Assembly (NCBI RefSeq): GCF_000421665.1
Contig: NZ_ATXL01000011.1
Span: 1 to 52,687 of the forward strand
DNA length: 52,687 bases
Direction of reading: 5' to 3'
DNA from: Bavariicoccus seileri WCC 4188
Lineage (GTDB): Bacteria; Bacillota; Bacilli; Lactobacillales; Aerococcaceae
This document shows positions 18,240 through 27,243 of this stretch, in pieces. The translations under genes and the position numbers were made by a program. The notes under the pieces are model-generated. The model had not been told where the DNA came from and made no database searches. It saw only the letters and a list, made by a program, of their open reading frames with translations. How positions within the stretch are numbered: position 1 is the stretch's first letter; every line of letters begins with the position of its first letter.

Positions 18240-19271
18240 ATGAACTATCAAGAAGCATTAATGACTATAAAAAACGGTGATGTAAAATCGGTTTATCTTT
18301 TATATGGTACGGAAAGGTATTTTGTTGAAGATTTGACCAAGAGATTCCAAAATGAAGTGGTGAATAAAGACGATCAATCGCTAAATGTTGTTACTTTAGA
18401 TATGACGCAACAATCAGTCCAAACGGCTGTAAAAGAAGCAGAGACATTACCGTTTTTTGGCGATAAAAAAGTGGTTATTGCACTTAACTGTTCTTTTTTA
18501 ACGGGGCAACAAGCTAAATCATCTATTGAACACGATGTGTCTTATTTGGAGAACTATTTAAAAAATCCACTGGTGGATACAACTTTAGTTTTAGTCGCTC
18601 CTTATGAAAAGTTAGATCAACGGAAAAAAATAGTGAAGTCCCTCCGAAAAAACGCAATAGTAATTGATTGCCACCCTCTAGATGAAAAAACGTTAAGAGA
18701 CTATGTGATTCGTTCGGCGGATAATGCAACACTTAAATTTACTAAAGAAAGTTTGAATTTGTTTGTCGAAAGAACGGACTTCTCTTTGGATAAGGCTATC
18801 AATGAATTAGATAAATTAAACTTGGCAACAGATGATTCTGGAAAGATTACGACACAGATGGTTTTAGAATTAGTACCAAAAACGACAGAAGAAAGTGTCT
18901 TTGATTTAGTTAATCAATTGTTGGCTAGAAAATTAGTTGATTGTCTTGAAACTTATCAAGAGTTACTGAGTCAAAAAGAAGAACCAATCAGAATATTAGC
19001 TCTTTTGATGAGTCAATTTAGATTATTACTGCAAGTGAGTTATCTCCAACGATCTGGTTACCAAACACCTGATCTATTAAAAGCATTGAAGGTTCACCAA
19101 TATCGCTTAAAGCTAGCTCAACAATCGGTGAGACGCTATAGTACAAGACTATTAGAAGAAGTGGTCGTCATGTTGAATCAGTTGGATTACGATATTAAAA
19201 CTGGCAGGGTCAAACCAGAAATTGCCCTTGAATTAATGCTAATCCGGTTTTGTAGAGATAAAGCTAGTTAA
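18240..19271 (+). CDS. holA: DNA polymerase III delta subunit
   Basis: A 343-residue clamp-loader subunit that opens the sliding clamp. The N-terminal block SVYLLYGTERYFVEDLTKRF, the middle PFFGDKKVVIALN, and the C-terminal collar region with KPEIALELMLIRFCR match the HolA/YqeN family. A ribosome binding site AAAGGGTGGG (18226-18235) precedes ATG 18240. The order comEA-comEC-holA-rpsT(reverse) is conserved in Bacilli. It converges with rpsT on a shared terminator. Confidence 0.92.
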   Translation: MNYQEALMTIKNGDVKSVYLLYGTERYFVEDLTKRFQNEVVNKDDQSLNVVTLDMTQQSVQTAVKEAETLPFFGDKKVVIALNCSFLTGQQAKSSIEHDVSYLENYLKNPLVDTTLVLVAPYEKLDQRKKIVKSLRKNAIVIDCHPLDEKTLRDYVIRSADNATLKFTKESLNLFVERTDFSLDKAINELDKLNLATDDSGKITTQMVLELVPKTTEESVFDLVNQLLARKLVDCLETYQELLSQKEEPIRILALLMSQFRLLLQVSYLQRSGYQTPDLLKALKVHQYRLKLAQQSVRRYSTRLLEEVVVMLNQLDYDIKTGRVKPEIALELMLIRFCRDKAS

Positions 19272-19311
19272 CTATGAAAAACGCTATTTTACAGCTGTTG
19301 TTAAGGGCAAA

Positions 19312-19338
19312 AAAAAATAGCACTCAGTGCTATTTTTT
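19312..19338. terminator. Bidirectional terminator between holA and rpsT
   Basis: AAAAAATAGCAC (19312-19323) and GTGCTATTTTTT (19327-19338) form a perfect stem with a three-base loop and a T-run on either strand. It serves the convergent holA and rpsT genes. Confidence 0.9.
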
Positions 19339-19344
19339 GGCTTA

Positions 19345-19596
19345 TTATTTAAGTTTTGAAGCTAAACGTGCTTTATCACGGTTGGCTTTATTTTTATGAA
19401 TAAGCCCCTTACTAGCTGCGCTGTCGATAGCCTTTTGAGCTTCTTTCAATAATTCAACAGTATTTTCTTCGCCGTTAGCAACTGCAGTTTCGAAACGTTT
19501 TACTGAATTACGTAATGCAGATTTTTGAGCGTTATTTCTTAAGTTAGACTTTCCATTAGTTTTAACTCGTTTAATAGCTGATGCAATGTTAGGCAT
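19345..19596 (-). CDS. rpsT: 30S ribosomal protein S20
   Basis: An 83-residue basic, helical primary-binding 16S rRNA protein. The start [20 protein letters not shown] and the end [20 protein letters not shown] are typical. A GAGGTG ribosome binding site precedes its ATG on the - strand. It is monocistronic, with its own promoter (19654-19682) and a terminator shared with holA. Confidence 0.97.
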   Translation of the reverse strand: MPNIASAIKRVKTNGKSNLRNNAQKSALRNSVKRFETAVANGEENTVELLKEAQKAIDSAASKGLIHKNKANRDKARLASKLK

Positions 19597-19653
19597 GGGA
19601 GCACCTCACTTTCCTTGTCTATATTACTCTCACAGAGAATTCGAACGTTTCTT

Positions 19654-19682
19654 ATTATATCCGAGATTTTTATGAATTGCAA
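19654..19682 (-). promoter_or_regulatory. rpsT promoter
   Basis: On the - strand: TTGCAA (19677-19682), a 17-base spacer, TATAAT (19654-19659). An inverted repeat AACAGT-TCG-ACTGTT (19681-19695) overlaps the upstream edge of the -35 box and could be an operator. Confidence 0.75.
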
Positions 19683-19724
19683 CAGTTCGACTGTTTAAAG
19701 TGAGGCCCTAGGTGGGTGTTAAAC

Positions 19725-19753
19725 TTGTTTATGGCGAACAAAACGCTTATAAT
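19725..19753 (+). promoter_or_regulatory. uvrB promoter
   Basis: TTGTTT (19725-19730), a 17-base spacer, TATAAT (19748-19753). Transcription would start near 19760, inside the LexA box that follows. Confidence 0.75.
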
Positions 19754-19762
19754 CTAAAGAAG

Positions 19763-19776
19763 CGAACGTACGTTCT
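19763..19776 (+). promoter_or_regulatory. LexA/DinR operator of uvrB
   Basis: CGAACGTACGTTCT contains GAAC-N4-GTTC as a perfect palindrome, matching the Gram-positive SOS box. It sits 9 bases after the -10, over the expected transcription start, a position that would block initiation. Confidence 0.85.
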
Positions 19777-19885
19777 TGTGACTAGTCATTGACTGATTAG
19801 AAATAGATAATATTTAGGTCAGGTGGTAGATAATATATAGCTCAGTGATAGATGTGGTCATTTAAGTATAGAAAGGGAGAGGTTG

Positions 19886-21868
19886 ATGGAATTTAAATTA
19901 AAATCAAAGTATAAGCCTGAAGGAGATCAACCAACCGCGATCAAAGAGTTGGTCGAGGGTCTTAACGAAGGAAAGAAAGCTCAGACCTTACTCGGGGCAA
20001 CGGGTACTGGTAAGACTTTTACAGCAGCAAACGTGATTCAACAGGTTCAAAAACCAACATTAGTTTTAGCTCATAATAAAACTTTGGCTGGTCAATTGTA
20101 TGGTGAGTTGAAGGAGTTTTTTCCTGAAAATGCGGTTGAGTATTTTGTGAGTTATTATGACTACTACCAACCAGAAGCGTATGTTCCAAGTAGCGATACC
20201 TATATCGAAAAAGATGCATCTGTAAATGATGAGATCGATAAGTTACGCCATAGCGCTACGAGTGCATTGCTAGAGAGAAGAGACGTTATAGTAGTTGCCT
20301 CAGTCTCTTGTATATATGGATTGGTCAATCCAAAAGATTATGCTGAGCATGTTTTGTCTATTAGACAAGGGCAAATTATTTCTCGTGACGAGTTTTTGAG
20401 ACGACTAGTAGATATGCAATTTGAACGCAATGATATTGATTTTAGACGGAGTACCTTTAGGGTAAGGGGAGATGTTGTTGAAGTCTTTCTAGCCAGTCGA
20501 GATAGTTCGGCAATACGAGTTGAATTTTTTGGTGATGAGATTGATCGGATACGAGAGGTCGATGTCCTGACCGGAGAAGTCAAGAATGATGTCGAACATT
20601 TTCCGATATTTCCAGCAACTCACTTTGTTGCTAATGAAGATACGATCCAAAAAGCAGTTCGGACGATAAAAGAAGAACTAGCCGGTCGTTTAAAGGAATT
20701 AAATGACCAGAATAAATTACTCGAAGCGCAACGGTTGGAGCAACGGACGAATTACGATATCGAAATGCTGCTTGAAATGGGTTATTGTAATGGTATCGAG
20801 AATTATTCAAGGCATATGGATGGTCGTAAAGAAGGACAACCACCTTATACTTTACTCGATTTCTTTCCAAAGGATTCTTTATTCGTGATTGATGAATCGC
20901 ATATTACGATGTCACAGATAAGAGGAATGTATAATGGTGACCGTTCACGGAAGCAACGATTGATCGATTATGGTTTTCGTTTACCAAGCGCTCTAGATAA
21001 CCGGCCATTAAGGTTAGAAGAGTTTGAAAAGCACGTGCCACAGATCATGTATATTTCAGCTACACCAGGTGATTATGAACTGAATCAAACGAAGGAAGTC
21101 GTTGAGCAAATCATCAGGCCAACTGGGTTATTAGATCCGGAAATAGAAGTGAGACCTATCAAAGGCCAGATTGATGATTTGATTAGTGAAATCAACAAGC
21201 GTACTGAAAAGAACGAGCGTGTTTTCATAACCACATTGACGAAAAAAATGTCAGAAGATTTAACGGATTATTTAGAAGAAGCTGGTATAAAGGTCAAATA
21301 TCTCCATAGTGATATCAAGACGCTTGAACGGACTGAAATCATTCGTGATTTACGCTTAGGCGAGTTTGATGTGCTAGTTGGTATCAACTTGTTGAGAGAA
21401 GGGTTAGATGTTCCTGAGGTGTCTTTAGTGGCAATTTTAGATGCTGATAAAGAAGGTTTCTTAAGAAGTGAACGGTCACTTGTCCAAACAATTGGTAGAG
21501 CAGCTAGAAATGAATTTGGCCGTGTCATTATGTATGCAGACCATGTAACAGATTCAATGCAATCTGCTATAGATGAGACTTATCGCCGACGTGAAGTCCA
21601 ACTCGCTTACAATGAGGAACATCATATTACACCAACCACAATCAAAAAAGAAATTAGAGACTTGATTTCTATTTCTCATCCAGCAATGGAAGGCGACAAA
21701 CCGCTTAATCTGACGGATCAATACGAACAGATGACAGTTCCTCAAAGAAGAGAAGCTATCGAATTATTGGAGCTTGATATGAGAGCAGCCGCTAAGAATT
21801 TGAATTTTGAGAAGGCAGCTGAGATGAGAGATATCATTTTAGAGTTGAAATCTCATTTTCGATTGTAG
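19886..21868 (+). CDS. uvrB: Excinuclease ABC subunit B
   Basis: A 660-residue damage-verifying helicase of nucleotide excision repair, working with UvrA and UvrC. It has Walker A GATGTGKT, the beta-hairpin region [12 protein letters not shown], the DESH helicase box, the C-terminal helicase motifs [15 protein letters not shown] and QTIGRAARN, and the C-terminal UVR domain that contacts UvrC ([20 protein letters not shown]). Start: ATG 19886 with AAAGGGAGAGG just upstream. In many Firmicutes uvrA follows directly; here rpsO follows, so uvrA is elsewhere or absent. SOS regulated through the LexA box at 19763. Confidence 0.96.
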   Translation: MEFKLKSKYKPEGDQPTAIKELVEGLNEGKKAQTLLGATGTGKTFTAANVIQQVQKPTLVLAHNKTLAGQLYGELKEFFPENAVEYFVSYYDYYQPEAYVPSSDTYIEKDASVNDEIDKLRHSATSALLERRDVIVVASVSCIYGLVNPKDYAEHVLSIRQGQIISRDEFLRRLVDMQFERNDIDFRRSTFRVRGDVVEVFLASRDSSAIRVEFFGDEIDRIREVDVLTGEVKNDVEHFPIFPATHFVANEDTIQKAVRTIKEELAGRLKELNDQNKLLEAQRLEQRTNYDIEMLLEMGYCNGIENYSRHMDGRKEGQPPYTLLDFFPKDSLFVIDESHITMSQIRGMYNGDRSRKQRLIDYGFRLPSALDNRPLRLEEFEKHVPQIMYISATPGDYELNQTKEVVEQIIRPTGLLDPEIEVRPIKGQIDDLISEINKRTEKNERVFITTLTKKMSEDLTDYLEEAGIKVKYLHSDIKTLERTEIIRDLRLGEFDVLVGINLLREGLDVPEVSLVAILDADKEGFLRSERSLVQTIGRAARNEFGRVIMYADHVTDSMQSAIDETYRRREVQLAYNEEHHITPTTIKKEIRDLISISHPAMEGDKPLNLTDQYEQMTVPQRREAIELLELDMRAAAKNLNFEKAAEMRDIILELKSHFRL

Positions 21869-21928
21869 TCTTTTCAAGATTAATCTGGCTGATGATTATG
21901 ATTGGTAGTAGTTTAATTTCTGTTTAAT

Positions 21929-21972
21929 AACTGAATGGTAACTGAACAGCAACTGAATAATAACTCATGCAT
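21929..21972. repeat. Tandem array, 11-bp unit, four copies
   Basis: AACTGAATGGT, AACTGAACAGC, AACTGAATAAT and a degenerate AACTCATGCAT follow one another exactly every 11 bases between uvrB and the rpsO promoter. Confidence 0.75.
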
Positions 21973-21999
21973 AACAGTTTTATTAATAAGTATTGTTAC

Positions 22000-22028
22000 T
22001 TGATTTTAAATCATATATCGTGTAAAAT
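22000..22028 (+). promoter_or_regulatory. rpsO promoter
   Basis: TTGATT (22000-22005), a 17-base spacer, TAAAAT (22023-22028). The leader would be about 90 bases. Confidence 0.7.
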
Positions 22029-22035
22029 CATTAAA

Positions 22036-22101
22036 GTGCTTAGAGCACAGACTTTGGTCGTAGTTGTTTGTTTCACCGACGGCAAACTCTGATCATGGTG
22101 A
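22036..22101 (+). promoter_or_regulatory. Candidate S15 leader with hairpin and pseudoknot
   Basis: A hairpin GTGCT-TAG-AGCAC (22036-22048) is followed by a stem GTTTG (22066-22070)/CAAAC (22083-22087). The loop of that stem holds TCACCG (22073-22078), which can pair with TGGTGA (22096-22101), including a G-U pair. That is an H-type pseudoknot ending about 10 bases before the ribosome binding site. S15 is known to repress its own mRNA in several bacteria through differing leader folds. The pairing is seen by eye only. Confidence 0.4.
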
Positions 22102-22125
22102 CTATACAAAGAGAGGTGAATCAAT

Positions 22126-22395
22126 ATGGCAATTTCAAAAGAACGCAAAAATGAAATCATCGCTGAATTCGCGACACACGAAGGAGATACTGGATCTCCA
22201 GAAGTACAAATCGCAGTTTTGACTGCTGATATCAATGCGTTGAATGAACACATCCGTATTCATAAGAAAGATTTTCATTCATACCGTGGTTTGATGAAGA
22301 AAATCGGGCATCGTCGTAACTTATTAGCTTATTTACGTGCTAACGATGTTCCACGTTATCGTGAACTTGTGAAACGTCTCGGATTACGTCGTTAA
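22126..22395 (+). CDS. rpsO: 30S ribosomal protein S15
   Basis: An 89-residue 16S rRNA-binding protein. The motif [20 protein letters not shown] and the C-terminal [13 protein letters not shown]...[12 protein letters not shown] are family signatures. A strong AGAGAGGTGA ribosome binding site precedes it. It is followed by a terminator and then pnp, the widely conserved rpsO-pnp order. Confidence 0.97.
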   Translation: MAISKERKNEIIAEFATHEGDTGSPEVQIAVLTADINALNEHIRIHKKDFHSYRGLMKKIGHRRNLLAYLRANDVPRYRELVKRLGLRR

Positions 22396-22413
22396 TCAAA
22401 ACGTTTTAATCTT

Positions 22414-22446
22414 GCGAGATCCTAATCATTGGGTCTCGCTTTTTTT
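22414..22446 (+). terminator. Intrinsic terminator after rpsO
   Basis: GCGAGATCC (22414-22422) pairs with GGGTCTCGC (22431-22439), with one mismatch, followed by a run of seven T. Confidence 0.88.
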
Positions 22447-22563
22447 GAAGAGAATGTTATCATTATGGTAGGTAAGTTAAGCGTATTCATTGACTTATAC
22501 GCAGTTGTCGGAATGGTTACAAAATTTAATTGACCGTTGCTATTCTACTAAATAAAAGAGAGC

Positions 22564-22696
22564 TTTATAAAAACTTTATAAAAACCCTTATAGTGAAAAC
22601 TTTATAGAGAAAAGTTTATAGAGAAACCTTTATAGAGATAAAGAGATGAAAAAGTAATAAAGTCAGCAAGTAAGGTTGTCTCAAGTAAGGTTGTCT
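22564..22696. repeat. TTTATA tandem array and 15-bp duplication ahead of pnp
   Basis: Six TTTATA/CTTATA words start at 22564, 22575, 22587, 22601, 22615 and 22629, so the period drifts from 11 to 14 bases; the later units read TTTATAGAGAAA. Then CAAGTAAGGTTGTCT occurs twice in direct tandem (22667-22681 and 22682-22696). The whole lies in the 339-base gap between rpsO and pnp, probably in the pnp leader. No gene is visible in the gap. Confidence 0.75.
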
Positions 22697-22734
22697 TTTG
22701 TTTAGTAGTCAACGGTCTGAAAAGGAGAAAAAAG

Positions 22735-24831
22735 ATGTCAGAAAAACAAGTTTATCGCTTTCAACTTGGAGGACGTTTATTACAAGTCGAAATTGGGCAA
22801 TTGGCTAAGCAAGCTAACGGAGCTGTGCTAGTTCGTTATGGAGACACGGTTGTTTTGACCGCAGCGGTGGGATCCAAAGAGTCAAGTGGAGCAGATTTCT
22901 TTCCGCTAACAGTTAACTATAACGAAAAGATGTATGCCGCAGGGAAAATTCCTGGAGGATTCATCAAAAGAGAGGGTAGACCTAGTGAACGGGCGACTTT
23001 AACGGCTCGTTTAATAGATCGTCCGATTCGTCCAATGTTTCCTGAAGGGTACCGTAATGAAGTGCAAATCACAAATACCGTCTTGTCTGTAGATCAAGAT
23101 TGTTCCCCAGAGATTGCTGCTATGTTTGGGTCTTCCTTAGCTTTGGGCATATCCGATATTCCATTTGATGCGCCAATCGCGGGAGTTAATGTTGGTCGTG
23201 TTGATGGTAAGTTCGTTATCAACCCAACTGTTGCTGAAGAAGAAGAGTCGGATATCGAACTGACAGTTGCAGGTACAAGTGAAGCCATTAATATGGTGGA
23301 GAGTTCAGCTAAAGAAGCATCTGAAGAAGACATGTTGTCTGCTTTGATGTTTGGCCATGATGTCATCAAGGAATTATGTGCCTTCCAAGATAAAATCGTC
23401 GAAGAAGTCGGCAAAGAAAAAATGACGGTTGATTTGTTGCAACTTGATCCTGAATTAGAAGCTATTGTCTCTGCTGATTACAAGCAAGCCATGATCGAAG
23501 CTATTCAAACATTTGATAAGTTAGAACGTGAAGAAAACATTGAACAAGTCAAAAAAGATGCCTTAGCTGATTATGAAGAAAAATATCAATCAGCTGAAAA
23601 TCTAAACCATGTATTAAGAGAGGTCAAAGAGATCGTCAATGTCCTAGAAAAAGACGAAGTTAGACGGTTGATCACTCAAGATAAAGTGAGACCTGATGGG
23701 CGTAAGGTTGATGAAATAAGACCATTGAGTTCAGAGGTTGGAGTTTTACCAAGGACACATGGTTCAGGGCTATTTACAAGAGGCCAGACTCAAGTTCTAA
23801 CAGTAGCGACGTTAGCACCGTTAGGGGAGTATCAAGTAATCGATGGTCTGGGACATGAAGAAGGGAAAAGATTTATACATCATTATAACTTCCCTCAATT
23901 TTCTGTTGGTAGCACTGGCCGTGCTGGGAGTCCTGGAAGACGAGAAATCGGGCACGGAGCTTTGGGCGAAAGAGCATTGAAGCAAGTCATTCCAAGTCCT
24001 GAACATTTTCCATATACCATTCGATTAGTATCAGAGGTTTTAGAATCAAACGGTTCATCTTCTCAAGCTAGTATTTGTGCGGGGACTTTGGCCCTAATGG
24101 ATGCTGGGGTGCCAATCAAAGCTCCTGTTGCAGGGATAGCAATGGGATTAGTTAAGAGTGGCGAGGATTACACAATATTGACTGATATCCAAGGACTAGA
24201 AGATCACTTAGGTGATATGGACTTTAAAGTTGCCGGAACAAAAGATGGTATTACTGCTCTACAAATGGATATTAAAATCAAGGGTATTACTAGACAGATT
24301 CTTGAAGAAGCCTTGACGCAAGCTAAAAAAGCACGTTTTGAGATTTTACATCACCTCAGTACTACATTAGCTGCGCCACGTCATGAATTGAGTCAATATG
24401 CGCCAAAAATTGAATTGATCACGATTAAACCTGAAAAAATCAAAGTGGTAATTGGTCGTGGTGGTGAAACCATCAACAAGATTATCGATGAAACTGGTGT
24501 TAAGATTGATATCGATGAAGAAGGTAATGTGTCCATAGCTTCAACCGATAAAGAGATGATTGATAGAGCCAAAACAATTATTGAAGATTTGACGCGTGAT
24601 ATTGAAGTTGGACAAGTTTTCAATGGTACCGTAAAACGAATTGAGAAATTTGGTGCTTTCGTCGAAATAGCACCTGGAAAAGATGGCTTAGTCCATATCT
24701 CTCAATTGCGTAAAGAACGTGTGGCTAATGTAGAAGATGTAGTTCATATTGGTGATGAGTTAAGTGTCAAGGTTGTTGAAATTGACAATCGCAATCGTAT
24801 TAACTTATCTCACAAAATTCTAGAAGATTAA
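22735..24831 (+). CDS. pnp: Polyribonucleotide nucleotidyltransferase (PNPase)
   Basis: A 698-residue phosphorolytic 3'-to-5' exoribonuclease and part of the RNA decay machinery. Order: first RNase PH domain ([29 protein letters not shown]), an all-helical linker, and the second RNase PH domain with [20 protein letters not shown] and the catalytic [18 protein letters not shown] region. A KH domain ([13 protein letters not shown]) and an S1 domain ([20 protein letters not shown]) complete it. It ends soon after the S1 domain, so there is no long C-terminal extension. AAAAGGAG precedes ATG 22735. Confidence 0.97.
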   Translation: MSEKQVYRFQLGGRLLQVEIGQLAKQANGAVLVRYGDTVVLTAAVGSKESSGADFFPLTVNYNEKMYAAGKIPGGFIKREGRPSERATLTARLIDRPIRPMFPEGYRNEVQITNTVLSVDQDCSPEIAAMFGSSLALGISDIPFDAPIAGVNVGRVDGKFVINPTVAEEEESDIELTVAGTSEAINMVESSAKEASEEDMLSALMFGHDVIKELCAFQDKIVEEVGKEKMTVDLLQLDPELEAIVSADYKQAMIEAIQTFDKLEREENIEQVKKDALADYEEKYQSAENLNHVLREVKEIVNVLEKDEVRRLITQDKVRPDGRKVDEIRPLSSEVGVLPRTHGSGLFTRGQTQVLTVATLAPLGEYQVIDGLGHEEGKRFIHHYNFPQFSVGSTGRAGSPGRREIGHGALGERALKQVIPSPEHFPYTIRLVSEVLESNGSSSQASICAGTLALMDAGVPIKAPVAGIAMGLVKSGEDYTILTDIQGLEDHLGDMDFKVAGTKDGITALQMDIKIKGITRQILEEALTQAKKARFEILHHLSTTLAAPRHELSQYAPKIELITIKPEKIKVVIGRGGETINKIIDETGVKIDIDEEGNVSIASTDKEMIDRAKTIIEDLTRDIEVGQVFNGTVKRIEKFGAFVEIAPGKDGLVHISQLRKERVANVEDVVHIGDELSVKVVEIDNRNRINLSHKILED

Positions 24832-24955
24832 TCTCTACTATTAATCTCTACTAGAAGAACGATCATTGCCAGAACATTACTCTTTAGCGAACATACGTCA
24901 TAGATAAAACTAGTGATGTTTAATGAGTCATGACTTAGAAAATTGATATACCTTA

Positions 24956-24987
24956 AAAGCGACTGAACATTCTTGTTCAGTCGCTTT
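24956..24987. terminator. Perfect hairpin downstream of pnp
   Basis: AAAGCGACTGAACA (24956-24969) and TGTTCAGTCGCTTT (24974-24987) pair without mismatch around a TTCT loop. The T-run is short (TTTCTGTG), so it may be a weaker terminator or a 3'-end stabilising stem. A TATAAT (24994-24999) follows directly. Confidence 0.75.
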
Positions 24988-24999
24988 CTGTGTTATAAT

Positions 25000-25199
25000 C
25001 AATATAGCGATGTCAAGTTTGATCAAATTAGAGTCATTCCATAGAATGATATTACTAAAATCTGTATACATATGATGTGGAAAATCATAGTATGACGCAC
25101 TATATGTCAACTAGTGTATTAAACCCAAAAACTTAATCGTTTCAAGTAACAAAAAATAGTCAATTATTTAGTGTGCTAATTTTTATTATTATCAGATTT
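25000..25199. other. Intergenic stretch without a recognisable gene
   Basis: Part of the 719-base gap between pnp and rnjB. It holds a small hairpin TCATTC-CATA-GAATGA near 25033 and otherwise A/T-rich sequence. No open frame with a ribosome binding site is seen. Confidence 0.5.
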
Positions 25200-25228
25200 T
25201 TGGACTATATTCGGTCTGTGTTTAAACT
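25200..25228 (+). promoter_or_regulatory. Probable rnjB promoter
   Basis: TTGGAC (25200-25205), a 17-base spacer, TAAACT (25223-25228). If used, it gives rnjB a leader of about 315 bases that contains the whole 13-bp repeat array. Confidence 0.55.
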
Positions 25229-25269
25229 GTACTTTAGATTATTTATTAGAGACTGTTTTAGAGATTGCT

Positions 25270-25398
25270 CATAAACAAAGATCATAAAAACAGGTCATAA
25301 AAACAGTTCATAGAAAAGGTCATAAAAGAAGATCATAAAAACAGTTCATAAAATGCAGCTTATAAAAACAGTTTACAAACGATGGCTTATAAAAGGCT
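25270..25398. repeat. Tandem array, 13-bp unit, about ten copies, ahead of rnjB
   Basis: Units start at 25270, 25283, 25296, 25309, 25321, 25334, 25347, 25360, 25373 and 25386; one unit is 12 bases, the others 13. The consensus is CATAAAAACAGTT. Copies differ by 1-5 bases and the ends are most diverged. Confidence 0.85.
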
Positions 25399-25550
25399 GT
25401 CTGCAATTTAAGTGTGTCAAACAGCTTAAAGAAAAATATCAGAAGAAATCTAAAGAATAGTATGAATATGAGACAAGTAGAACGAAAAAAGTGCCAAATA
25501 AATAAAGGTTAAATAAGCCAGAATAATTGAGAAAACAAGGAGATTTTTGA

Positions 25551-27227
25551 ATGAGTCAAATTAAAGTAATACCACTTGGTGGTGTACGAGAAATTGGAAA
25601 AAGTTGTTTTGTAGTAGAGGTAGATAATTCTATTTTTGTATTGGATTGTGGATTAGTTTATCCAGATGATGCATTATTAGGAATCGATGTTGTCATTCCA
25701 GATTTCACCTACTTAGAAGAGAATAAAAACCGCATTGAAGGTATCTTCTTAACACATGGGCATGCGGATGCTGTAGGTGCTTTGCCATACCTTTTAGAGA
25801 AGGTACAAGTACCGGTATTTGGAACTGAATTAACTATTGAGCTGGCAAAATTGTTTGTTGAGGATGCACATGTTGATGTCGCATTTAACGACTATCACAT
25901 CATTGATCCAGATATGGAAATTGAATTTAAGAATGGCGTGACGATTAGTTTCATCAAAACGACTCACTCGGTTCCAGATTCTGTGGCGGTGGCTGTTAAT
26001 ACTGAAGATGGTGCCATTGTTTATACAGGAGATTTCAAATTAGATCAATCTGCTGATAAAAGATACCAAACAGAGTTTGGTCGATTGACGGATGTCGGAG
26101 AAACTGGAGTTTTAGCTCTGTTGAGCGACTCTAGAGAAGCTGAGAGTCCTGTTGAAAATTCAAGTGAACGGGCGATTTCTGAGGAATTACAAGATATTCT
26201 TTTGAATGCTCCTGGACGCGTAATCGTAGCTGCTGTTGCGAGCAATATTCAAAGAATACAACAGGTATTAAATGCGGCCTATGCGACTAACAAAAAAATA
26301 TTTTTAACAGGTGACAAGCTCGAACGAATTATTGACCAAGCACTTCGCTTAGATAAAATCACTATTCCTAGTAAAGATCTGATTGTTAACGCAAAGCAAC
26401 TAAAATCAATTCCAGATAACGAGTTGGTAGTCCTTGAAACAGGGGCAATGGGTGAACCTATCAAGTCACTTCAATTGATGGCTAAGGGTCGTCATCGGGA
26501 AATCAATTTGAAACCAGATGATCTTGTTTTCTTAGCAACAACACCTTCAGTGGCGATGGAAACATGGTTAGCTCGAACAAAAGATATGATTTATCGTGCA
26601 GAAGCCGAAGTTGCTGAATTGTCAGATGGTATCAAAACATCAGGACACGGAACGCCTAATGAGCTTAAACTGATGATTAATTTATTAAAACCAAAATACT
26701 TTATTCCTGTACAAGGTGAGTATAGTAAATTACTCGCCCATTCCCAACTTGCGAAAGAGGTTGGCATTGACCTAAAACATTCTTATATTCCAAGTAATGG
26801 TGACATTATTTCCTTTGATAAAGGGCGTATGAGGTTGACTGGACAGGTTCCAGCAGGAAACGTGTTAGTTGACGGATCAGGCGTTGGTGATATTGGGAAT
26901 ATTGTCTTAAAAGACCGTAAGATATTGTCTGAGGATGGTGTCTTTGTAGCCGTTTTGACGATTTCTAGAAGATTAAAAACAATTCTTTCAGGGCCTGAGA
27001 TTATTTCACGTGGCTTTATATATATGAAAACAAGTGGTGACCTTCTGGAAGAGAGTCAAGAGATTGTGACAAAAGTGGTTACTGATTATCTGTCACAACC
27101 TAATTTTGATTGGTCAGAATTAAAGCAACAAGTTCGTGAAGCACTTAGTCGCTATCTGTTTGAAGAAACAAAACGCCGCCCTGTTGTATTACCAATCATT
27201 ATGGAAGCGTCCAATTATAAAAAGTAA
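25551..27227 (+). CDS. rnjB: Ribonuclease J2 (active site degenerate)
   Basis: A 558-residue beta-CASP metallo-beta-lactamase RNase, partner of RNase J1 in mRNA 5' decay and processing. It has VIPLGGVREIGKSC at the N-terminus, a metallo-beta-lactamase core, the beta-CASP insert and a C-terminal domain. The metal-binding motif, HGHEDHIG in RNase J1, reads HGHADAVG here, so the Asp and His ligands are not in the canonical form. This is the form seen in lactic-acid-bacterial and streptococcal RNase J2, which has little nuclease activity and supports J1 structurally. LLSDSREAESP replaces the J1 LLSDSTNSE motif. Its position downstream of pnp and the motif both favour J2. AAGGAGA precedes ATG 25551. 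Confidence 0.9.
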   Translation: MSQIKVIPLGGVREIGKSCFVVEVDNSIFVLDCGLVYPDDALLGIDVVIPDFTYLEENKNRIEGIFLTHGHADAVGALPYLLEKVQVPVFGTELTIELAKLFVEDAHVDVAFNDYHIIDPDMEIEFKNGVTISFIKTTHSVPDSVAVAVNTEDGAIVYTGDFKLDQSADKRYQTEFGRLTDVGETGVLALLSDSREAESPVENSSERAISEELQDILLNAPGRVIVAAVASNIQRIQQVLNAAYATNKKIFLTGDKLERIIDQALRLDKITIPSKDLIVNAKQLKSIPDNELVVLETGAMGEPIKSLQLMAKGRHREINLKPDDLVFLATTPSVAMETWLARTKDMIYRAEAEVAELSDGIKTSGHGTPNELKLMINLLKPKYFIPVQGEYSKLLAHSQLAKEVGIDLKHSYIPSNGDIISFDKGRMRLTGQVPAGNVLVDGSGVGDIGNIVLKDRKILSEDGVFVAVLTISRRLKTILSGPEIISRGFIYMKTSGDLLEESQEIVTKVVTDYLSQPNFDWSELKQQVREALSRYLFEETKRRPVVLPIIMEASNYKK

Positions 27228-27243
27228 GGTGAGTTAACTAAAA

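Noticed and set aside
24888-24900. CGAACATACGTCA as a third LexA box
   Set aside because: The second half-site is GTCA, not GTTC, and no promoter is placed around it; it lies upstream of the pnp 3' hairpin.
24928-25110. 60-codon - strand frame in the pnp-rnjB gap
   Set aside because: It runs through the perfect hairpin, lacks a ribosome binding site and resembles no known family.
25270-25398. Repeat array as a CRISPR
   Set aside because: The units are directly adjacent, 13 bases long, degenerate and without spacers; no cas genes are near.
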